64,000 nucleotides of DNA, from the NCBI GenBank assembly GCA_948567375.1, contig OX419755.1:46753001-46817000 (forward strand), given 5' to 3'. This DNA comes from Lunularia cruciata. Taxonomy: Eukaryota; Streptophyta; Marchantiopsida; Lunulariales; Lunulariaceae. The notes beneath the pieces are model-generated. The model searched no databases. It was not told where the DNA came from and worked only from the letters and a program-made list of their open reading frames with translations. This document shows positions 22,365 to 32,543 of the stretch, in pieces. A program made the position numbers and the translations under genes. Each line of letters begins with the position of its first letter. Position 1 is the stretch's first letter.

Positions 22365-24939
22365 ATGTCGAGTAATTTTCTTTTGCCATTGAGAAGTCGT
22401 CTTGTAGGTGATTGTGGGAAGAGAAATAGAGTTGGAATCGCGTTAGTGCGTAAGGGAGAAGTTGCAAGATTGAAATCAAGAGATAGTGAGAAGGCAAAAG
22501 AGATGGGAGAAGGAAAGAAGAACTCTGAATTCACAGTGAGAAATCATGCAATTCGGAGGTTAGATGTAATAGCAAGGATCAAAGTCTTGAGCCAACTTTG
22601 GATCACGTTTCTGGCATTGAACTGGAATGTGAGCTTTCCAGGTTTCATGATAGAAATCATCGAGAGCAAGTGTCTCGATGGACCCAAGGAAGAAGGGAAG
22701 AGAGGAAATCCGGCTCGCTGGACTGAGTCGGATTGGAGACTCGTACTCGGGAAGGAAGTAGGCTTGGAGCACGGGGTAACATTCTTGGGAAAGGGAGAGA
22801 TAGCTCAATAGACCCAAGAGGTGAGAGATGCCTTCTCATCAAAGCGGACAAAGAATGGGTACAAGGTTGAGAGCTACAAAGACCCTGTGAAGAGAGGGAT
22901 CATGAGTGCATTGATGGCTATCCTGAAGCCGGAGAGAACCACTTATGTGATGAAACACCAAGCCGTGTTCTTTCACAAGCTTTTTGCAGGAGAACCAATC
23001 AATTGAGCGAGGTGTTTTCACTGGAGAACGAGGCAAATGGAGTGGAATTTGCGGGATAAGTCACCTCTACACTACATCGTGCCGTTTGCAACACACTTCT
23101 ACCTCGGGCTCAATTTGCTGAACTTGGCGGAGTGGATTCGGATGGTGTCGCACTTCCATCCTGATTTGCAAAAGGAAGTCGACGTCAAGGAGCAGCAATA
23201 CATCTTGCAGATTAGGAGCACCGACGACTTCTACACAAAGATAGGGAAGAATGTGGAGGTCGTAGTGAGTACCCCAACTACAAAGAAGAGGAGTCGGCAA
23301 GGTGACGCCAAAGACATGAAGAAACCTCGGAAGACATGGAGAGGCAACCCGAGGCGAGGTATGGTGGTAATCAAGTCGGAGGACAAAGACTCAGAAGGAG
23401 ATGCCGAGCTCAAGATTGAAGACTCGGAACACGAGGAGGAGCCTAAGCTAACGGTGCAGAGTGGAGATACAAGTAGCGATAGGGATGAAGGGGGAGAAAT
23501 GACATCGGTGCTAGCGGTTGAAGAATACAAAGAAGAAGTGCAAGCAGAGATGGAAGCCAAAGACAATACACAGTTGGAAGATGAAGTAACTGTGCCTGAA
23601 GAGAAGAAGATCATAGTGCAGCAAGGAGTTTGCTCGAGACATAAGGTGAAGTGTGAAGCGGAGCCAAGTAAGGCAAAAGAAGGGGTAAGTGAAAGCTCGG
23701 GAAGTGAGGCTTCGATTCCGATACAAAGACTGTAGAGAAGAAGGCGAGTATTGGATGAACACAAAGTATGAAGAGAAGTGGCCACGCAAGAAGAAGTGAC
23801 CCCGAGCGATGGAGTGGAGTATCTACGGGAGATTGTGTGCCCATTGTTGGTGAAGTTGGAGCACAAGAAGAAGGAAATGCAGTTGACATGTCCGGAGGTG
23901 AAGACTGTATTGCAGGTATTGACCAGATTAGAAGAAGAAAACTTGGAATTGAAGAAGAGTATAACCCGAGGTGCAGAGGAAAGGGAAGTGCTGCGAGCGG
24001 AGGCAGTGGGGAGAAGTTAGGTAATTGAAGACCTGAAGAGAGAAGTCAGTTATCAAGAGGATCTGGTGAAGAAGAGTGACATAGCAAGGGAGAGACAAGT
24101 AGCTGAGTATGAGATCTTGAAGCAGCAGTTTGCTGATTCAAGAGTAGAGGTAATCCATGCTATGGCAAGAGTAGCTGCAAAGGATCAAGAGCTTGATAGG
24201 GTGATGGAGAGTGTCAAGGAGAAGAAGCAACTCTGGCAACAAGAGTTGGCGGCATGATACAGAGAAGAAGACCAATTACGAGAGTTACTTTGTAATCAGA
24301 AGAAGGTTGTTCAGAAGGAGAAGGAGAAGGAGTCGGTGAAAAGCCAAGTTTGAGGCGGAGTTGGCAATGTACCGGGAGGATTGGCTCGCAGATCGTGAAC
24401 ATGAGAGGAAGACCAGATTGGAGCCATTGAAGGAGATAGTCCTCCAAATGAATGCAATGTTAAGTACAGAGGCTAGCATTCAGATTGAGGAGACGAGGCT
24501 GCACGAGTTGAAGTTGTTGGTGCAGGAGATAAGGCAAAGGCAAGTGAAGGATACAGATATGAATGCCTTGTTGATTAGTCTCAGAACTCATGTAGACAGG
24601 AAGATCTTAGAGGTAGAAGATAATATTGCGATTAGATTAGACTTGGTGAAAATAGAGATAGAAAAGCTTCGGAAATATGTTAGAGCAAAACCCAAAGTAG
24701 ATAACATAGGAGTACAAATGTCTTCGGAGTTACTAGTGGAGACATTAGAGAAGAGTGGGTCAAGAGATGAAGAGTTAGATAGATTACCCACTAGTGGAAT
24801 TTCAGATCAAGAAAGAGAATTGCTGGATCTGGTAGAAGAAGTAGAAGATATGAAACCCGAGGAAAAAGTAGTAGGAAGTAAAGTTACTTCGGGTTTGGGT
24901 TTGAAAGCCAAGGACGAAGTAGACATTGGATCGGATTAG
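22365..24939 (+). pseudogene. LTR-encoded long ORF (U3 ORF) of GyA, 3' LTR copy
   Basis: I do not recognise this protein with certainty. From the ATG at 22,365 one frame runs to about 24,340, interrupted only by point stops (22,809, 23,004, 23,733, 23,775, 24,018, 24,255). After the +A at 24339-24342 it runs in the next frame to 24,939. The N-terminal part (to about codon 300) looks globular and hydrophobic, with segments VMKHQAVFFHKLFAGEPIN and YIVPFATHFYLGLNLL. That layout loosely recalls the plant 'putative transposon protein' domain found in Athila-like elements, which is a guess. The middle is acidic and low complexity; the last about 350 codons form heptad-rich coiled coil. The two GyA copies break this frame at different sites. 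Confidence 0.7.
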
Positions 24940-25055
24940 TAACAGTTTTGAGATTTGAAGAGGCAGATATGAAGAGGTGCATTGTCATTTCGGATTTGCT
25001 AGTTAGAAGAGTTGTTGTTGAACGGTATAGTTGTTAGAACTGTCAATTGCTTCAC

Positions 25056-25063
25056 TATTTAAG
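25056..25063 (+). promoter_or_regulatory. Candidate TATA box in GyA 3' LTR
   Basis: TATTTAAG in the same context (TTGCTTCACTATTTAAGAGTGG) as the other three LTR copies; it lies just after the LTR ORF. Confidence 0.5.
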
Positions 25064-26603
25064 AGTGGCATTTGCAGCCTTATGTTGTTCAGTGCTCATA
25101 ATTTTTGAGAATAGATAATGCAAAGTATTGTGAAGTAGTGCTTGTCGCTTGAGCTTGATTTCGAGTATCAACTTCATGTCTATGTTTGTGAGTGTTTGGA
25201 GAAATTTGAAGTGCAAGTCAGTGTGCTTATTGGATGTTGAATTCCACAGCCTTGATCTTCATTCGGTGTGTTTGATCCTAAGTGAAGTGCAATCGAAGCA
25301 ATGCCCTGACAGATCTGCGAAGAATTGTAGTGTTGGTAGTATTCTGCATTTGTGAGTGCAAAGTGCAAAGTTGATATGAAGCAATTTAGATTGAGGAAGT
25401 TGTGCCTTCAGTGGAGGGGTGGAACAAAATTCTGAGGCGAAGTCGTTTTGTAGTGAAGTGTCATTTTTTGGGAGAGCCTGAATCATCACAATCAAGATTG
25501 TTTGGAAAGAATTGAAGGATTTGTGATTAAGGAGTGTTACTTTGTGACAAGACTGCGAGTCAATGCTTGTTACTTGCTTTTGGGTGTGGTTTCTACCTGA
25601 GAGACTAAAGAAGAACTCAAGAAGAACTGAAATTGTTACTTTGCTTTGTACTTTGACCAATTCTGACTTGTATCTTTGCAGGAATGAACTTTACTTACCC
25701 AATTACCGCAAAAGTGATATTTGCCGGGTTGTCACAATAGTCCCAATTTCCTTTCTTGATGACCTTCTATGTTCCCAAGATGAATCTAAACACTCAAACA
25801 TGTTTTTTGTGGCTCTCAAACTCCTCATGCATGAGATCTCCACTTTGCAGAATTGACCCTTCCTCACAATGTCACTCAAATTTCCTAACCAGTATGTCAC
25901 AATCCTCTGAAATTTTTCACACTTAATAACAACTCTAGGGTGTCTCCTCCTACAAAATTTTAGATCTTGTCATTTAGCCATTTGGCCAAACACCTTTCTA
26001 TTCAACAGACATATTTCAGATTTGGTCTGAAAACCACCCCTTCACTTCAAAAACTCATTTCTCCCTACTCAAGAATAATCTTTCTCTAATTTTTGTGTCA
26101 AAAGGTAGGATATAACAAACTTAATTATCTTGAGAAGTTTCATATCAATTCACTAAAAATTGAAGAAATGGCAGACTCTGTACAATTTTCCCGAGAGCAT
26201 GCAGTTGTAGGAGCAGTTTACCCTATCAACTTTCAAAAATTCTAGCCCAATGCTCATAATAGCTCTCACAATAATTCTAAGTGTGATAACTAGAGGACAA
26301 CCCAAGCTGTGATGTCTAGAAATTTCAAGTTAAAATCTCAAACTTGAGATTTTGCCCAAAATCACCTTAATCCCCAAAATATGCAATCCACCTCACATAA
26401 TCTCTCCAAATCCTCTCATGTGTACAAGATGTACAAAATCACTTTAAAGACATCATAATGAACTATACGGTATAAAAATGGATCTTGGTTCTCTAACATA
26501 ACTTCAGCCCTCTCCTCTCTTAATGTTCTCTCCAAGTGAGCTCTCATAGCCTCCTTCTGCCTAATGTAAAATTGAACGCGGAACATTATCTTGTCTTCTA
26601 GAG

Positions 26604-26627
26604 AGATCACAACAACAGAACCAAAAA
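26604..26627 (-). other. GyB primer-binding site, fragment copy
   Basis: Read on -, directly after the LTR end: TTTTTGGTTCTGTTGTTGTG. With the complete copy it points to an ancestral TGGTTCCGTTGCCGGGA, complementary to a tRNA ending GGAACCA. The tRNA is not identified; it differs from the GyA primer. Confidence 0.5.
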
Positions 26628-27319
26628 TGTGAGCCGGCTTGTCTCTCACTCAAGATGAACCTTTGATGGCTATTATGGTAGCGTTCCATGGACTAAGAAA
26701 GCAAGGAACCCCAACTCCATCATACTCCTCCAAGGCTAACACTCCAAGACTCAAGACATTGCTCACTAGAGAACTCAATGAGAGAGAGATAATTGCAAAT
26801 AAAAGGATCATGATTACCTCCTCACCCCTTGTTTATATACTTGTGAAAGAGTTACACACCAAAGTTACTAATTATTGGAGTAACTCAATTTACTAGACTA
26901 AAAGTCAAGTAAAGTCAAAAAGTAGAAAGGAATATCCATTCACATGGGCATATTCCACTAGCATGTGATCTTATCTTGACCCAACCACTAAGTCAAGGAT
27001 TCTTTCACATGGGCTATCCTTGGACTTTAGAAGAATCCAAAGAAAAAAAGGCTTGCGGGCCCAAGAGTTCTCAACTCTTTCCTCAAAGCCAAACACCTAG
27101 GAATAATATCGAGTCAACACACTGGAATCCAAAATAGTGGTGCTCATCTTTTCCACCTCCTCTAAAGTAAGGTCCACTCTATCTTAGATATCACTTACTT
27201 TAGCTAATCATGACTAATGTAGAACCATCATTTATCTCTATATAAATAAAATCTCTAAAGTACTTGTAATACCAAGCTAAATATCACAATACCACACACA
27301 TGCACAAATGGGTGTTACA
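26628..27319 (-). repeat. GyB LTR (5' LTR of the fragment), 692 bp
   Basis: On - starts TGTAACACCC and ends CCGGCTCACA (TG...CA). Nearly the same sequence occurs at 38,059, 40,596 and 47,632. Confidence 0.93.
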
Positions 27320-28999
27320 AACCAATCTGTAACGAATTGGTCTGTAAACTAATCTCCATCATATACTTCCCTAATGCTAAAGTTTCAATTTGTAAGAGAG
27401 TTGAGAAATCACTAGCCAAGAGATAATCTTGCTCACAATACACCAACATAGGATTCACAAACTACTGATAGAACACCATCTTGGTATTGGGTTGCTGCCA
27501 TAAGTGAAGTTAGAACTATTCCTTGATCACTTCTTGTAGTGCAATAGGCCTCAATCTCCAATGTCGCTCAGAAACATTTTACCTTGTGGCCCATGCAATC
27601 AGATCTCTATACCAACCAATAGATAGAGTGGCACAAAAAGCTTAGTATGGAAGTCTCTCATGCTCCATGGACCTCACCTTAGTGGTATATGTGAGAGCTA
27701 AGAACAAAGCTTTAGCCTCAAGACGCAAAAACCCTATTTCAGCAAGCAACAATACATAAGGAGTTTGAGTCCTCAACCCAAGTTCATCACAAAAATTGTT
27801 TTTGGAACTTTCTCCACCTTTTGCCACCATGTCTTCTAAGTACCTAGACCCCAAATCTAAGCACCATAAAGAACCATTGGCTGCACAAGAGATCTGAACA
27901 GCACCTTCTTCAACTCCCATGTGGTAAGATGACCAAGTCTAGAGCGATTCATGAGTGAATGCAAAGCTCTTAATCCTGCATTGATTCTCATCTTCACACT
28001 AGTAGACCAACTGTAGTCATGAGAAACTCAACACTCAAGTACTTATAAGAAGAAACCTGCTCCAATTGTTGTCCATAAAAAAAATGTGTGACACCTTTAG
28101 AACCAACCACAATCACTTTGGACTTGTCAAGGTTCACCTCCATCTTTGTTTGATTGCAAAAGCAAAGAAGAGAATCCAACATCTTCTCTAAACTCTCTTC
28201 ATTTGTAGAAAGGAGCACTACATCATCTGCATAAAGGAGTGCATGTATCATCAAAGAGCCAACCTGTACACCAGTAGCTCTAGCTTCCATGAGTAGTCTC
28301 TTGAGATCATTGACGAAGATTCCAAACAAAGTTGGAGTTAGAGAGAAACCTTGAATCACACCCATTGTGCTAAGGACATCTTGAGAGGTCAAAGATGAAA
28401 GTCTCACAACCACTTTCTCATGTATTTTGGAGATAACACTAATCAGATCAGCTTAAACACCAACTTTAGTAAGTCTCTCACTTAGAGATTTCCAAAGCAC
28501 CTTATCAAAGGCCTTCCTGAAATCAATAAATGCAACATAGAGAGCTCTCCCAACACCGTTAGATTTCCACCACAAAACATGGAGTACCAATAGGTGGTCC
28601 AAAGTTCTAAAGCCTGATCTGAAACCAGCTTGACACTTAGCTCAAACTTTGTACTTTTCAGCCCAAGTACTCAACCTAGACTCCAAAATTTGACCATACA
28701 ACTTGGCAAAGATACAACCAACTAGTATAATATGGTAATTGGTGACAACATCTCTTTGGCCAGACTTGTGGATAGGAACTGCCTTCTTGAAGCATCATCT
28801 ATCAGGAAAGCAAAACTTGATTGCCTCATTCAAATGAGAAGTGAGTACTGCAATCAGATGGCTACCGCCCCACTTCAAAAGTTCAACACATATTCCATCA
28901 AGGTCTTTAGCCTTACCATTGGCCAACTTCTTCAGCTGGTACTTGACATCAACTTTAGAGATAGTGAGAGCAGATCCAAGGCAAGGTGCCATGCATGGA
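27320..28999 (-). mobile_element. LINE copy LN7 (reverse transcriptase half)
   Basis: Continues from LINE 3' UTR at 27,320 to the beginning of RT at about 28,999. The GyB fragment had inserted in its 3' UTR. RT retains YADD (28222-28233), A-box sequence (about 28,520) and the GKAKDLDGICVELLKWGG start (about 28,930-28,870). The knuckle region is partly deleted. At about 29,000 it is joined to a + strand LINE endonuclease fragment. Confidence 0.88.
27994..28413 (-). pseudogene. LINE reverse transcriptase core, copy LN7
   Basis: A 139-codon open stretch covering the RT palm: STMGVIQGFSLTPTLFGIF, then HALLYADDVVLLSTN with the catalytic Asp pair intact, then CFCNQTKMEVNLDKSK. It is one of only two copies in the window with an undamaged YADD; flanking segments are in other frames. 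Confidence 0.85.
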
Positions 29000-29480
29000 G
29001 GATGCTTTGATTTTGTTGGATCAAGCACTGTAGATTATATGCTCACCTCACCTAGTGATATACACTTTGTTTCAGATTTTGCTTTTTTAGATCCTCAACC
29101 TAAATCTTACCATGCACTTCTATCTTGTACCATTCTTCTTCCTTGCCCTGATAAACCACATTACTTATTGAGCATGTCTTTAGAATGAAATTTTGAAACT
29201 TTAGAACCCTAAACTCTGTATCACCAAATGATCCAAGAGAAATTGAGTTCTATGGAGTGGAGTTCTGATTTTCAACACTGTAGTGATCAATTGGTTGAAC
29301 TTCTTCAATCTACATCTACTACTATTTTTCCAAGAGGTTCTCACAAGAAAAGCCTTAGTCTCCCTTGCAATATGTGTTTGTTGATTGCCCTTGTTACATG
29401 CAAATTAGAGTTAGACATCAGATTACTTGTAGTGATTTCTCCACTCTCTTACAAATTGAAGCATTAGCGTTAGGGAAGTA
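29000..29480 (+). mobile_element. LINE copy LN8 (mini-element: endonuclease end, linker, 3' end)
   Basis: Starts + strand in the endonuclease C-terminus (SSTVDYMLTSPSDIHFVSDF), continues into the RT linker, then jumps at about 29,372 (shared ATGTG) straight to the knuckle/3' end (TTAGGGAAGTA at 29,470-29,480). The whole RT is missing. Directly followed by LN9. Confidence 0.82.
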
Positions 29481-29754
29481 GTCAGCTACTGCATAGCAAT
29501 TCAAGACCCTTAGAGTGTTGTTTTGGAATGTTCATGGTCTCACACATACCAAGTACTCCAGTGCTAAGCCTTTGTGGGATGATGCTGATTTGATCAATCT
29601 TGAGGAGACATGGGAACATTAAGGAAATACCATTCAACATATTGAAGGATTCACTCTTGTTGGTTTAACTTGGTTCAAGGGGAGCCAACACAAAGGAAGG
29701 GACTTTGGAGGTATTGCTACTTATGTCAGATTTGGCTTTGAGAAACCAATCTCC

Positions 29755-30339
29755 TTGATAGGTCAAGATTCAACTGGACAATTCCAATGGCTGAGGATTG
29801 GAAGAGTTGCCACACCTTGCTTCCTTGTTGTTTATTACTTTGTCCCGTTGACATCACAAATCTATTCAAGTGGAGTTCTCAACACCATGCAGCCTTTCCA
29901 CTCCTTGACAAAGGATGTCTTGGAGTTTCAAAGTAAAGGTGCAATACTTGTTCTTGGTGATTTCAATGCTAGGATCCAAGCCTCTCAGATCCCTGAGTTG
30001 AGTGACCTTGAGAATGATCCTTTCCATAGCTTGATAGACCATTGTAGTGCTTGGTCCCGCTCTTCCAAAGATCTTATGTCCAACCCCATGAGTGAGCACT
30101 TTTTGAGCTTTGGTACAAATTGTAGCCTAAAGATCTTGAATGGCCTTTTTAAATTTCCAGAAACTTGTAAAAGCACATGCTTTGCCTTAGGTGGATTAAG
30201 CACCATAGATTATATGCTCACTTCAGCTAATGATATCCACCTTGTCTCAGATTTTGCTGTTTTAGATCCTCAACCAGAATCGGACCATGCACCTCTATCT
30301 TGTACCATCCTTCTTCCTTGCCTCAATAGAACCACATAA
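29755..30339 (+). pseudogene. LINE endonuclease, copy LN9
   Basis: A 194-codon open stretch, the longest uninterrupted endonuclease in the window. It covers the second half of the APE-type domain, with VLVLGDFNARIQASQIPEL, STIDYMLTSANDIHLVSDF and SDHAPLSCTILLP. The upstream part with WNVHG lies in the same family frame but has stops (for example ETWEH-stop at about 29,620). Confidence 0.85.
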
Positions 30340-31752
30340 CCTATTAACCATGCCTTTAGAGAAAAAAATTGTCTAGATTTTCACAAGAGGGATTTGAACC
30401 AACAAGCTATCCAAGAGAATTGAGTTCTAAGGAGTAGAGTTTTGATTTTCAACAATGTAGTGATCAGTTGGTTGAACTTCTCCAGTCTACATCAACTACT
30501 TTGCTTCCAAGAGGTTCTTACAGGAAGAGACTTGGTCTCCCTTGCAATATATGGTATGATGTTGATTGCAAAATGGCAAGGATCAAGGCTTTGGATAGGT
30601 CTCTTGATCAGATTGCACAAAATCAGGCCTTTGTTTTGTATAGAAAGTTGGTGAAGTGCAAAAAGCGGGCATTTTTTAGACTCAAGGGGGTTGAGTTGAG
30701 CACTAAACTGAAGAGCAATCCCAAGGCTTTCTAGAAGAAGGTTACCATCAGATCCCCATCTCCATTGCTAGACCTGAATGAGCTTTGTGACTATGCAAAA
30801 GATTTGTACTTTTTACCTGATGCTTAAAGCATAGCACCTTGCCTTGGATCTGCTCTCACTATCTCTAAAGCTAATGTCAAGTTACCAACTGAAGAAGTTG
30901 GCCAATGGTAAGGCTGAAGACCTTGATGGACTATGTGTTGAGCTTTTGAAGTGGGGCGGTAGCCATCTGATTTCAGTACTCACTTCTCATTTGAATGAGG
31001 CAATCAAGTGTGACTTTCCTGATAGATGGTGCTTCAAGAAGGTAGTTCATATTCACAAGTCTTGCCAGAGAGATGGAATCACCAATTACCATACTAGTTG
31101 GCAGAATCTTTGCCAAGTTGTATAGTCAAATTTTGGAGTCTAGGTTGAGTACTTGGGCTGAAAAGTACAGAGTTTGAGCTAAGTGCCAAGCTGGTTTCAG
31201 ATCAGGCTTTAGTACTTTGGATCACCTATTGGTACTCCATGTTTTGTGGTGGAAATCTAAGGGTATTGGGAGAGCTCTCTATGTTATATTTATTGATTTC
31301 AGGAAAGCCTTTGATAAGGTGCTTAGGAAATCTCTAAGTGAGAGACTCATTGAAGTTGGTGTTTCAGCTGATCTGATTAATGCTATCTCTAGACTCTATG
31401 AGAAAGTGGTTGTGAGACTTTCATCTTTGACCCTAAACTGTTGGATTTTCTTGTTTGCTTTTGCAATCAAACAAAGATGGAGGTGACCCTTGACAAGTCC
31501 AAGGTGACTGTGGTGAGTTCTAAAGGTGTCACACCTTTCTTTTTTGATGGACAGCAATTGGAGCAGGGTTCTTCCAATAAGTCTTGGGCCTTGAGTTTTC
31601 TCATGACTATAGTTGGTCTTCTTGTGTGAAGATGAGAATCAATGTAGGGTTAAGAGCTTTGTAATCACTCATAAATTGCTTGAGACTTGCTCATCTTATC
31701 ACATGGGAGTTGAAGAAGGTGTTGTTCAGATCTCTTGTGCAGCTAGTGGTTC

Positions 31753-31757
31753 TTTAT
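31753..31757. repeat. Target-site duplication TTTAT (left) of the - GyA copy
   Basis: TTTAT at 31,753-31,757 is repeated at 52,971-52,975. Removing 31,758-52,975 restores continuous LINE sequence of the type seen at 60,560-60,580 (GTGGTTCCCTATGGTGCTCAG). Confidence 0.9.
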
Positions 31758-32419
31758 TGTGACAACCCGGCAAATATCACTTTTGCGGTAATCAGGTAAG
31801 TAAAGTTTGTTCCCGCGGAGATACAAGGCAGAAATGTCCAAATACAAAGTCAAAAAGTAACAATGTAGTTCTTCTTGAGTTCTTCTTTAGTCTCTCAGGT
31901 AGAAACCACACCCAAAAGAGAGTAACAAGCACTGATTTGTCACGAATTCACACTCCTTAATCACAACTCCATCAAATCTTTCCAAACAATCTTGATTGTG
32001 ATGATTTAGGCTCTCCAAAAAATGGCACTTCACTGCAAAACGACTTTGCCTCAGAATTGTGTTCCACCCCTCCACTGAAGGCACAACTTCCTTGATTGAA
32101 ATTGCTTCACATCAACTTCGTGCTGCACTCACAATGTAGAATACTACCAACACTTCAATTCCTCTCAGATTTGTCAAGGCATTGCTTTGATTGCACTTCA
32201 CTCAGGATCAAACACACAGAGTGAAGACCAAGGCTGCGGAATCCAACATCCAACAAGCACATTGACTTGCATTTTGAATTTCTCCACACACTCACAAACA
32301 CAAACACAAAGTTGATACTCGAAATCAAGCTCAAGGGACGAGCACTGCTTCATAGCACTTTGCTTTATCTTTTCTCAGAAATTATGAGCACTGAACAAAA
32401 ATTTAGTGCAAATGCCACT

Positions 32420-32427
32420 CTTAAATA
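32420..32427 (-). promoter_or_regulatory. Candidate TATA box, GyA 3' LTR (- copy)
   Basis: TATTTAAG on -, same context as in the other GyA LTRs, just downstream of the LTR ORF stop (32,544). Confidence 0.45.
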
Positions 32428-32543
32428 GTGAAGCTAACGATAGTTCTAACAAAAATACCATTTCCTAACAACTCTTCAAACCTACAGATCCAAAACGACA
32501 ATGCACCTCTTCATATCTGCCTCTTCAAATCTTAATTTTGTTA

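Larger units (their letters stand above)
13837..25736 (+). mobile_element. Ty3/gypsy element GyA, + copy
   Basis: LTR retrotransposon read on +: truncated 5' LTR (13,837-15,796), primer-binding site, gag, protease, reverse transcriptase/RNase H, integrase, polypurine tract, full 3' LTR (21,951-25,736). The order PR-RT-RH-IN is diagnostic of Ty3/gypsy. All ORFs carry stops. It inserted into the leader of a - strand GyB element, whose remains follow at 25,737. The 5' half of its left LTR and the left flank were lost, so no target duplication can be checked. Confidence 0.93.
21951..25736 (+). repeat. GyA 3' LTR, full length (3,786 bp)
   Basis: Starts TGTGGTGCCC right after the polypurine tract and ends GGTTGTCACA. 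Its length equals that of the intact 5' LTR of the - copy (49,185-52,970). It carries a long ORF (22,365-24,939), a candidate TATA box (25,056-25,063) and about 650 bp of R/U5-like sequence. Confidence 0.93.
25737..27319 (-). mobile_element. GyB fragment: 5' LTR and leader
   Basis: On -, the 5' LTR (27,319-26,628) is followed by primer site and leader down to 25,737, collinear with 48,310-46,765 of the complete GyB copy. It stops within the first codons of the upstream ORF, exactly at the end of the GyA 3' LTR, so GyA inserted here. Everything downstream (gag, pol, 3' LTR) is missing from the window, lost with the deletion that also truncated the GyA 5' LTR. Confidence 0.88.
29481..31757 (+). 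mobile_element. LINE copy LN9, left part (endonuclease and RT)
   Basis: Starts in the last codons of ORF1 (TAG at 29494-29496), then ORF2 in frame. The endonuclease (29,503-30,340) has GDFNARI and SDHAPLSC. The RT has NGKAEDLDGLCVELLKWGG (30,903-30,960), YVIFIDFRKAFDKVL (about 31,285) and CFCNQTKMEVTLDKSK. A deletion at about 31,433 removes the GVIQG-to-YADD part. At 31,757 it is interrupted by the - strand GyA element and resumes at 52,971. Confidence 0.9.

Noticed and set aside
23231-23866. Long - strand frames (up to 211 codons) antisense to the + GyA LTR ORF
   Set aside because: They are Ser/Leu-rich mirror images of the Glu/Lys-rich sense protein and are not preserved in the other GyA copy; shadow frames.
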